Assembly (NCBI GenBank): GCA_002452695.1
Contig: DKFA01000070.1
Coordinates: 829 to 5,851, forward strand
Reading direction: 5' to 3'
Origin: Dehalococcoidia bacterium UBA6808
GTDB lineage: Bacteria; Chloroflexota; Dehalococcoidia; GIF9; UBA5629
DNA: 5,023 nucleotides
Shown here: piece by piece, positions 1 through 5,023 of the stretch
Numbering within the stretch: position 1 is the first letter of the stretch
How the letters are laid out: each line of letters starts with the position of its first letter
Notes under the pieces: model-generated
Databases searched by the model: none
What the model was told of the DNA's origin: nothing
What the model saw: the letters and a program-made list of their open reading frames with translations, nothing else
Program-made: the position numbers and the translations under genes

Positions 1-800
1 ACCAGCACGCAGTCCAGCGCGTTGCAGACGGTGGGCCGCTGCACCTTGGCGTTGTAGACGATGGCGGCAGCCTTTTTGAGGTCGGCTGTTTTATCAACGT
101 AGGTATGGCAGACGCCGATGCCGCCGGCCACTACGGCCATAGCCGCATTATTGCGCACGGACCTGATCAGGCCTTCCCCGCCGCGGGGGATGATCAGGTC
201 GATATATTCCTTCAGCTTGAGCATCTTATCCACCAGGCCGCGGTCGGTGGACTCGATGAACTGTACCGCGCCTCTGGGGATGCCCGCCCGGTAAACGGCC
301 TCCTGCACGGCGCTGGCCAGCGCCAGGTTGGAGCGCCAGGCTTCCTTGCCGCCCCTCAGGATGACGGCGTTGCCCGCCTTGAGGCAGAGCGCCGAGATGT
401 CCACGGTGACGTTGGGACGGCTCTCATAGATGGCGCCGATCACGCCCAGCGGCACGCGCAGCTTGGTCAGCTTCAGCCCGTTGGGCAGCGTGCGCTCCTC
501 CATCACCTCGCCGACGGGGTCGGGCAGCCCGGCCACCGTCTTCACGTCGGCCGCTATCCCCCTGATGCGGTCGGAGTTGAGCATGAGCCTGTCCAGCATC
601 GAAGCGCTCATGCCGCCAGCCTCGGCCTCTTTATAGTCCTTCTCGTTGTTGTGCAGGATGTTATCTTCTTTATCCAGCAGGGCCTGGGCCACGGCCAGCA
701 GGGCTTCGTTCTTTACACTCGTCGGGACGCAGGTCAGTTTTTTGGAGGCGGCCTTGGCCTGCCGGGCTTTTTCAATCAGTTCATTGACGTCTGCCTGCAT
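1..800 (-). CDS. proA: Gamma-glutamyl phosphate reductase (partial, C-terminus beyond window)
   Basis: ProA reduces gamma-glutamyl phosphate with NADPH to glutamate 5-semialdehyde, the second step of proline synthesis, in the cytoplasm. The visible 266 codons read as a typical member of the aldehyde dehydrogenase superfamily. The conserved block RVPLGVIGAIYESRPNVTVD lies near residues 115-134, followed by LKAGNAVILRGGKEA (140-154), the IPRGG segment (204-208), GVCHTYVD (229-236) and QRPTVCNAL (254-262). Cys259 in that last motif (codon at 24-26) matches the catalytic thiol of the family. Roughly the last 150 residues of a usual 415-430 residue protein are missing off the left edge. The ATG start at 800-798 is supported by an AGGGGG site 8 nt upstream and by a normal N-terminal length. 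It lies 15 nt behind proB, which makes the substrate for this enzyme, so the two are very probably co-transcribed. No frameshift or internal stop was seen. Confidence 0.96.
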   Translation of the reverse strand, partial: MQADVNELIEKARQAKAASKKLTCVPTSVKNEALLAVAQALLDKEDNILHNNEKDYKEAEAGGMSASMLDRLMLNSDRIRGIAADVKTVAGLPDPVGEVMEERTLPNGLKLTKLRVPLGVIGAIYESRPNVTVDISALCLKAGNAVILRGGKEAWRSNLALASAVQEAVYRAGIPRGAVQFIESTDRGLVDKMLKLKEYIDLIIPRGGEGLIRSVRNNAAMAVVAGGIGVCHTYVDKTADLKKAAAIVYNAKVQRPTVCNALDCVL

Positions 801-808
801 GGTTTTAT

Positions 809-814
809 CCCCCT
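809..814 (-). promoter_or_regulatory. Ribosome binding site of proA
   Basis: Read on the minus strand the spacer contains AGGGGG, placed 8 nt before the proA ATG and immediately after the proB stop codon. It fixes the proA start. With only 15 nt between the genes, ribosomes finishing proB could readily re-initiate on proA, so translational coupling is plausible (inference). Confidence 0.75.
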
Positions 815-815
815 T

Positions 816-1928
816 TTATGTCAGCGCCAGGTTGTTGCAGTGGATGGCCTCATCGCCGTACTCGTAGCCCAGCGTATCGGCGATCTTGCTGGACTGTATT
901 CCCTTGATGCGGCGCAGGTCCCTGGCGCTGTAGTTGCTGATGCCGCTGCCGACCTTGTTGCCGTTCTGGTCCACAACATCCACGGCGTCGCCGCGCTTGA
1001 AATTGCCGGTGACGTCGATGATGCCTGCGGGCAGCAGGCTCCGATTGCTCTTGCGCAATGCATCCACTGCGCCTTTATCAATAATCAGCTTGCCCTTGCT
1101 GCTGAGGCCGCTGAGCAGCCAGCGCTGGCGGCTCTCGATCTTGCTGTCACGTGGCAGGAACAGCGTGCCCACGCTCTTGCCCGCCGCCGCCCTGACCAGC
1201 ACGTTGGGAAGCGTGCCCAGCGTGATGATGACGGGCACGCCCGAGCTGGTCGCCAGCCTGGCGGCCTCGATCTTGGTCGCCATGCCGCCTGTGCCGCGCT
1301 CGCTGCCGGCGCTCCCTGCCATTTTCATGATGTTCTCGTCGATCTTCTCCACCACGGGCAGCAGCCTGGCCTGCTTGTCCCGCCGGGGATTGGCCGAATA
1401 TAAACCTTTAACGTCCGACAGCAATATCAGCAGGTCGGCGTCGACCAGGTTGGCCACCATGGCCGACAGGTTGTCGTTGTCGCCGAATTTCAGCTCGCCC
1501 AGCTCGTCGGTGCAGACCACATCGTTCTCGTTAACAATGCAGACCACCTTGAGCTCGATCAAAGCCAGCAGCGTGTTGCGGGCGTTGAGGTACTGCGCCC
1601 TGTCCATCAGGTCGGAGCGCGTCAGCAGCGCCTGCGAGACCGTGATGCCGAAGATGGAGAAAAGCTCGTCGTATAAATGCATCAGCCGGTTCTGCCCGAC
1701 CGATGCCATCACCTGCTTGAAGGGGATGTCCTTCAGCTTGTTTTTGATGCCCAGTCGCTCGCGCCCGGCCGCCACCGCGCCGGATGAGACCAGGATCACC
1801 TCGTGCCCCCGGCTGTGCAGATCCGCCACCTGCTTGACCAGGTCGGCTATGATCTTGACGTCCAGCCGGCCGGCGCCCCCGGTCAACAGATTCGTGCCCA
1901 GTTTGACCACGATGCGTTTGTATTGCAT
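816..1928 (-). CDS. proB: Glutamate 5-kinase with C-terminal PUA domain
   Basis: ProB phosphorylates L-glutamate with ATP to give gamma-glutamyl 5-phosphate, the committed step of proline synthesis. The 370-residue product matches the usual 365-375 residues of the long, two-domain form. The amino acid kinase domain (about 1-260) shows RIVVKLGTNLLT with Lys9, LVSSGAVAAG (46-55), LLTRSDLMDR (101-110), NENDVV (133-138), FGDNDNLSA (148-156) and GTGGMATKIEAA (212-223) with Lys219; these are the glutamate, ATP and phosphate-binding segments of the family. The PUA domain spans roughly 279-362 (LIIDKGAVDAL...LLPAGI...F.RGDAV). Asp106 lies in the segment where E. coli proline-insensitive changes map, so feedback inhibition by proline is likely (inference). 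The ATG at 1928 is the natural start for this family. It has no Shine-Dalgarno and sits just 9 nt from a consensus -10 box. proA follows 15 nt downstream. Confidence 0.97.
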   Translation of the reverse strand: MQYKRIVVKLGTNLLTGGAGRLDVKIIADLVKQVADLHSRGHEVILVSSGAVAAGRERLGIKNKLKDIPFKQVMASVGQNRLMHLYDELFSIFGITVSQALLTRSDLMDRAQYLNARNTLLALIELKVVCIVNENDVVCTDELGELKFGDNDNLSAMVANLVDADLLILLSDVKGLYSANPRRDKQARLLPVVEKIDENIMKMAGSAGSERGTGGMATKIEAARLATSSGVPVIITLGTLPNVLVRAAAGKSVGTLFLPRDSKIESRQRWLLSGLSSKGKLIIDKGAVDALRKSNRSLLPAGIIDVTGNFKRGDAVDVVDQNGNKVGSGISNYSARDLRRIKGIQSSKIADTLGYEYGDEAIHCNNLALT

Positions 1929-1937
1929 GATGGTCAG

Positions 1938-1966
1938 ATTATATCACAGCGCAGGCCGGGTTTGAA
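1938..1966 (-). promoter_or_regulatory. Promoter of proBA
   Basis: On the minus strand a perfect TATAAT (1943-1938) is preceded by TGA, making an extended -10 (TGATATAAT, 1946-1938). A TTCAAA hexamer (1966-1961, four of six matches to TTGACA) lies exactly 17 bp upstream. Only 9 nt separate the -10 box from the proB ATG, so transcription should begin within a few bases of the start codon and the message would be leaderless or nearly so. The start site is inferred from spacing rules, not measured. Confidence 0.7.
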
Positions 1967-2066
1967 CGTCGTCTGCCCCTTTATCTTACATGCACGAATA
2001 TCGTACTGTGTAGAAATCGTATTGCGGGACCGCTGCCAGGGCAATTGTCGCTTTCCTGTTGCTTAC
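1967..2066. other. Central part of the divergent proB / cca intergenic region
   Basis: This non-coding stretch lies between the two back-to-back promoters. It has no convincing gene: the short frames crossing it have no family resemblance and no ribosome binding site. It contains a run of three abutting small palindromes at 2024-2047 (GCGG-GA-CCGC, TGCC-AG-GGCA and CAATTG, the last sharing two bases with the second) and the hexamer ATCGTA twice (2000-2005 and 2016-2021). Any of these could be a regulator site, but each is short enough to occur by chance. No riboswitch, tRNA or terminator was recognised. Confidence 0.5.
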
Positions 2067-2095
2067 TTTACAAGAGGCCGAGGCATGGCTATAAT
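2067..2095 (+). promoter_or_regulatory. Promoter of the cca-secD-secF group
   Basis: TTTACA (2067-2072, five of six matches to the -35 consensus) and a perfect TATAAT (2090-2095) are separated by 17 bp, the optimal spacing. This is the best sigma-70-type promoter in the window. Transcription would be expected to start near 2101-2104, which rules out the TTG at 2098 as a start used from this transcript and points to the GTG at 2104 or the ATG at 2128. Confidence 0.75.
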
Positions 2096-2103
2096 TTTTG
2101 ATT

Positions 2104-3582
2104 GTGTTCGTAATCAACGTGGACCTGATGGGAATACTCTCCAGGCTTTCCCCCATATGTACTCCCCCCGACTGCAAATCCTACCTGGTTGGGGGATTTG
2201 TGCGGGACTGGCTGGTGGGTCGCGATAACGCCGACCTCGATATCGCCGTCAGCGGCGATGCGCTAGCCGTTGCGCAGGAGGCGGCCGAGCGCGTGGACGG
2301 CCGCTATGTCATGCTCGACGAGGAGAACGGGGTGGGCCGCGTTGTCGTGCCCGGCGAAAATACGCCCTGGCATATTGACATAACGTCATATAACGGCAAT
2401 ATAGAAAAGGACCTGCTGCGCCGGGACTTCACCGTCAATGCCATGGCGCTGGACCTGGCTGATTTCATCGAAGAGAAGGTTACATTGCTGGACCCGGCGG
2501 GAGGGGAAGAGGATCTGAAAAAGGGCCTGCTGCGGCAGGTGAGCAAGGATGTCTTCGCCGCCGATCCCTCGCGCCTGATGCGGGCGATCAGGCTGGCCCG
2601 GGAGCTCAACCTGGAGATAGAACCGGTTACCGAGGAGACCATCCGCCTCAACAGCGCCCTGATCGAACAGGTGCCGGGCGAGAAGGTCAGGGAGGAACTG
2701 GTCAGGATCTTTGCCCTGCCCTATGCCGCCAACTCTGTGCGCTACCTGGACGACGTGGGACTGCTCTGCCGCATCATGCCGGAATTGGAGGAGATGAAGG
2801 GCGTCAAGCAGCCGAAGGAACATTACTGGGACGTTTTCGACCATTCCATCGAGGCAATGGCCGCGCTGGAGTTTATTTTAAGAGAAAGCGATTGGGTGTA
2901 TGGCCGGGCTGACCTGCGGGCCGACGTGCCCTGGTCCGGTGAGATCGAAGCGCATTTCAACGGGGAGATCGGCTCGGGCAGCACGCGCCGCACCCTGCTC
3001 AAGCTGGGACTGCTGCTGCACGATATCGCCAAGCCCCGCACCAAGACGATCGACGAGGAGAAGATCAGGTTCCTCGGGCATACCAAGGAAGGGGCCGTGA
3101 CGGCCGTGGAGATCATGGAACGGCTGAGGTTCAGCTCACGCGAGATCAAGTACGTGGAGAAGCTGGTCTACCATCACCTGCATCCCGCGCAGATGTCCAA
3201 CCAGGGGCTACCCTCGGACAAGGCTATATACAGGTATTTCCGCGATACCGAGGGCGCCGGGCTCGATATCTTATTCCTGGCGCTGGCGGATTACCTGGCT
3301 GTGGCCGGGCCGCGCGTAAATGTGGATGAGTGGAAAATGCATATTGAGCAGATCAAGTATATAATTGATGTCCATAATAAACAGGAGAATGAGATAATGC
3401 CGCTGCGCCTGGTCACCGGCGACGACCTGATAAAAGAATTCAAGCTGAGCCCCGGGAGAAACATCGGCCGGCTTTTGACCATGGTCAGGGAAGCGCAGGC
3501 AGCCGGAGAGGTCAGCACGAGGGAGGAAGCGCTGGAATATATCAGAATTGAACTCGATAAAGGCGCGAGCTGCGCTGCCTGA
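2104..3582 (+). CDS. cca: Class II tRNA nucleotidyltransferase (CCA-adding type) with HD domain
   Basis: The protein belongs to the class II tRNA nucleotidyltransferase / poly(A) polymerase family, which builds or repairs the 3' CCA end of tRNA from CTP and ATP. Residue numbers here count from the in-frame TTG at 2098. The catalytic head shows YLVGGFVRDWLVGR (29-42), the metal-binding pair in DLDIAV (Asp46, Asp48), RRDFTVNAMA (108-117) and ADPSRLMRAIRLA (155-167), the place of the nucleotide-selecting EDxxR motif. The HD part has HYWDVFDHS (242-250), LLHDIAKP (306-313, His308-Asp309), GHTKEGA (327-333) and YHHLHP (358-363), and the tail has GDDLIKEF...PGRNIGRLL (441-460). The Glu of EDxxR is Ala, and the loop before RRD is short, so CC-adding or another specificity is possible. 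The start is uncertain: GTG 2104 fits a leaderless message, ATG 2128 would also leave the fold intact, and TTG 2098 is too close to the -10. No Shine-Dalgarno precedes any of them. secD follows 42 nt later, probably on the same transcript. Confidence 0.88.
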   Translation: MFVINVDLMGILSRLSPICTPPDCKSYLVGGFVRDWLVGRDNADLDIAVSGDALAVAQEAAERVDGRYVMLDEENGVGRVVVPGENTPWHIDITSYNGNIEKDLLRRDFTVNAMALDLADFIEEKVTLLDPAGGEEDLKKGLLRQVSKDVFAADPSRLMRAIRLARELNLEIEPVTEETIRLNSALIEQVPGEKVREELVRIFALPYAANSVRYLDDVGLLCRIMPELEEMKGVKQPKEHYWDVFDHSIEAMAALEFILRESDWVYGRADLRADVPWSGEIEAHFNGEIGSGSTRRTLLKLGLLLHDIAKPRTKTIDEEKIRFLGHTKEGAVTAVEIMERLRFSSREIKYVEKLVYHHLHPAQMSNQGLPSDKAIYRYFRDTEGAGLDILFLALADYLAVAGPRVNVDEWKMHIEQIKYIIDVHNKQENEIMPLRLVTGDDLIKEFKLSPGRNIGRLLTMVREAQAAGEVSTREEALEYIRIELDKGASCAA

Positions 3583-3607
3583 ACACACCCGGTGTAAAAC
3601 ATTACTC

Positions 3608-3615
3608 AGGAGGAG
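3608..3615 (+). promoter_or_regulatory. Strong ribosome binding site of secD
   Basis: AGGAGGAG is a near-perfect match to the anti-Shine-Dalgarno and ends 9 nt before the TTG at 3625. It decides the secD start: no ATG or GTG lies nearby in frame ahead of the first membrane segment. The 42-nt gap between the cca-type gene and secD shows no terminator and no convincing promoter. Confidence 0.85.
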
Positions 3616-3624
3616 AATAGATAA

Positions 3625-4941
3625 TTGAAGACAAGCAGTATCTGGTTATTGCTAATCATCCTGGTCCTCTTCGGATTCGGCCTGTGGGCCGTGGTGCCGC
3701 TGGAAAGCGAAAGGTTCGGACGCCAGGGTCTGACGCTCGGCCTTGACCTCAAGGGCGGCGCATACCTGGTTTACGAGGCCGATGTGTCCAAGCGGGACCC
3801 CTCGCAAACGGTGGACCAGGTTATGTCCAGCGTGGTCAGCAAGATTGAACGCCGCGCCAACGCCTTTGGCGTCAAGGAGCCCATCATACAGAGACAGGGT
3901 GAAAACCGCATCCTGGTCCAGCTCCCCGGCGAGAAAAACGTCGATGAAGCCAAGAAGCTGATCGGCAAGGTGGCCCAGCTCCAGTTCAAGGAAACTACAC
4001 TGGACGCTTCGGGCCAGCCGCAGCGCGATGACAATGGCGAGATCATCTGGGAGAATGCCGCCGCCGTGGGCAGCGACGGCAAGACCAAGGAGCTTACGGG
4101 CCAGTACCTCAAGCCCAACGCCAGGGTGGTGCTCGCGCCAAATACCAATGAGCCGGAGGTAGCCTTTGAGTGGAACGATGAAGGCGCCATCCTCTTCGAG
4201 CAGATCACCAAGCGCAACATCCAGAAGCCGCTGGGCATCTTCCTCGATGAGGAGATGGTCTCCGCTCCCACCGTGCAGGCTGTGATCAAGAACAACGGCG
4301 TTATCACCGGCATGGATATGACGGAGGCCCAGAACCTGGCCATCCAGCTCAACTCCGGCTCCCTCGACGTGCCGTTGACCGTGATACTCGAGCAGACCGT
4401 GGACGCTACGCTCGGCTCGGACTCGATCAGGAAGAGCGTTATAGCGGGCGCCATCGGCCTTCTGCTGGTGATACTTTTCATGATTCTTTATTACCGCATG
4501 GCGGGCGTGGTGGCCACGCTGGCCCTGCTGGTTTACGGCGTGCTGCTGGCCGCCATCTTCAAGCTGGTGCCGGTCACGCTGACGCTGGCAGGCATCGCCG
4601 CAGGCGTGGTCTCGATCGGTATGGCGGTGGATGCCAACATATTGATCTTCGAGCGTATGAAGGAGGAGCTGAGAGCGGGACGCACGCTGGCAGCGGCGGT
4701 CGACGCAGGCTTCAAACGCGCCTGGCTGGCCATCCGCGACAGCAATGTTACCACCTTTATTGCCTGCATAGTGTTATACTGGTTCGGCGATACCTTCGGC
4801 GCCTTTATAGTCAAGGGCTTTGCGCTCACGCTCTTCATCGGCGTGGCGCTAAGCATGTTCTCAGCCATTACCGTAAGCCGCACGCTGCTTATGCTGGTGG
4901 TCGGTGTGGCCAAAGATCGCCGGCTGTACGGAGTTAAATAA
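3625..4941 (+). CDS. secD: Protein translocase subunit SecD
   Basis: SecD works with SecF at the SecYEG channel, using proton motive force to complete export of proteins across the cytoplasmic membrane. The 438-residue product has the family order: a first membrane segment (about 6-24) after a short Lys-containing start, the motif LTLGLDLKGGAYLVYEAD (36-53), a large extracytoplasmic region (about 25-270) with RRANAFGVKEPIIQ (76-89) and GIFLDEEMVSAPTV (204-217), then LGSDSIRKS (263-271) leading into five further membrane segments (about 272-290, 294-312, 317-341, 373-390, 394-427). The fourth carries IGMAVDANILIFERMKEELR (331-350); Asp336 corresponds to the acidic residue needed for proton-driven function. 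It is shorter than E. coli SecD (about 615) and similar to the compact SecD of many other bacteria. The TTG start is supported by a strong ribosome binding site. The stop overlaps the secF start, so the two should be translationally coupled. Confidence 0.97.
   Translation: MKTSSIWLLLIILVLFGFGLWAVVPLESERFGRQGLTLGLDLKGGAYLVYEADVSKRDPSQTVDQVMSSVVSKIERRANAFGVKEPIIQRQGENRILVQLPGEKNVDEAKKLIGKVAQLQFKETTLDASGQPQRDDNGEIIWENAAAVGSDGKTKELTGQYLKPNARVVLAPNTNEPEVAFEWNDEGAILFEQITKRNIQKPLGIFLDEEMVSAPTVQAVIKNNGVITGMDMTEAQNLAIQLNSGSLDVPLTVILEQTVDATLGSDSIRKSVIAGAIGLLLVILFMILYYRMAGVVATLALLVYGVLLAAIFKLVPVTLTLAGIAAGVVSIGMAVDANILIFERMKEELRAGRTLAAAVDAGFKRAWLAIRDSNVTTFIACIVLYWFGDTFGAFIVKGFALTLFIGVALSMFSAITVSRTLLMLVVGVAKDRRLYGVK
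4930..4933 (+). promoter_or_regulatory. Ribosome binding site of secF inside the end of secD
   Basis: GGAG lies 7 nt before the ATG at 4941, within the last codons of secD. Together with the TAATG stop-start overlap it supports the secF start and coupled translation. Confidence 0.7.
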
Positions 4942-5023
4942 TGATCGACATTGTAAATAAACGCAACCTGTGGTTCCTCATTTCGCTAGTAATGCTGGCG
5001 GCCGGCATCATCTCCATGCTGGT
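4941..5023 (+). CDS. secF: Protein translocase subunit SecF (partial, only the N-terminus)
   Basis: Only 27 codons and two bases are present. They encode a short polar start with Lys7-Arg8 (MIDIVNKRN) followed by a hydrophobic stretch, LWFLISLVMLAAGIISML (10-27), which fits the cytoplasmic tip and first membrane segment of SecF. The identification rests mainly on its position: the ATG shares one base with the secD stop codon (TAATG), the classic secD-secF arrangement, and a GGAG site stands 7 nt upstream. SecF would pair with SecD in the export-assisting complex. The diagnostic SecF motifs lie beyond the right edge, so this is a context-based but fairly safe call. Confidence 0.88.
   Translation, partial: MIDIVNKRNLWFLISLVMLAAGIISML

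Noticed and set aside
105..1403. Long plus-strand open frame (432 codons) antisense to proA and proB
   Set aside because: It crosses two unmistakable genes and the spacer between them, its product is low-complexity, rich in Ala, Gly, Gln, His and Asp with no recognisable domain, and such frames are expected opposite high-GC coding sequence.
934..1965. Plus-strand open frame (343 codons) opposite proB
   Set aside because: Its Ser/Leu/Pro-rich product is typical of an antisense shadow; proB on the other strand has full motif conservation.
2098..2100. TTG at 2098 as the start of the cca-type gene
   Set aside because: It lies only 2 nt after the -10 box, so it would not be in the transcript made from the evident promoter, and it has no Shine-Dalgarno.
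3585..3595. Palindrome ACACC-C-GGTGT after the cca-type stop codon
   Set aside because: A one-base loop cannot form a stable hairpin and no T-run follows, so it is not a terminator; too short to call an operator.
3771..4481. Minus-strand open frame (236 codons) opposite secD
   Set aside because: Ser-rich shadow translation without motifs or ribosome binding site; secD on the plus strand explains the sequence.
4772..4780. Extended -10-like TGTTATACT inside secD
   Set aside because: It lies in codons for a conserved membrane segment and has no -35 hexamer at 17 bp; probably chance.
1..5023. Possibility of a novel defence, mobile or RNA-based system
   Set aside because: All five coding regions belong to recognised housekeeping families, gaps are short, and no repeats, integrase, transposase, toxin pair or structured RNA was seen on either strand.

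Overview
The window holds five ordinary, well-conserved housekeeping genes in two divergent groups. Leftward (minus strand) is proline biosynthesis: proB (glutamate 5-kinase, complete) followed by proA (gamma-glutamyl phosphate reductase, running off the left edge). Rightward (plus strand) is a class II tRNA nucleotidyltransferase/HD-domain protein (cca type, complete), then secD (complete) and the first 27 codons of secF, which runs off the right edge. Coding density is very high. The only sizeable non-coding stretch is about 175 bp between proB and the cca-type gene.

Organism: a bacterium of moderately high GC. Separate secD and secF genes, a short SecD of 438 residues, and the layout of the nucleotidyltransferase (short catalytic-loop region, an insert before the HD motif, a G-D-D-L...PG..IGRLL tail) resemble from memory proteins of Chloroflexota, perhaps Dehalococcoidia. 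This placement is tentative, because no 16S or other decisive marker is present.

Layout: 1-800 proA (minus, C-terminus missing); 801-815 a 15-nt spacer carrying the proA ribosome binding site; 816-1928 proB (minus); 1929-2103 divergent intergenic region with one good sigma-70-type promoter facing each way; about 2104-3582 cca-type gene; 3583-3624 short gap with a strong Shine-Dalgarno; 3625-4941 secD with a TTG start; 4941-5023 secF, overlapping secD by one base.

How they work together: ProB and ProA carry out the first two steps from glutamate to proline. The cca-type enzyme acts on tRNA 3' ends. SecD and SecF form the membrane complex that uses proton motive force to assist Sec-dependent export. 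The cca-secD-secF grouping is probably one transcript, but the functional link is not obvious. The most interesting features are that both first-in-operon genes (proB, cca) have a -10 box almost on top of the start codon and no Shine-Dalgarno, while all three downstream genes have clear ones, and that the nucleotidyltransferase has an unusually short loop region. I found no defence system, mobile element, CRISPR array, RNA gene or other exotic system.
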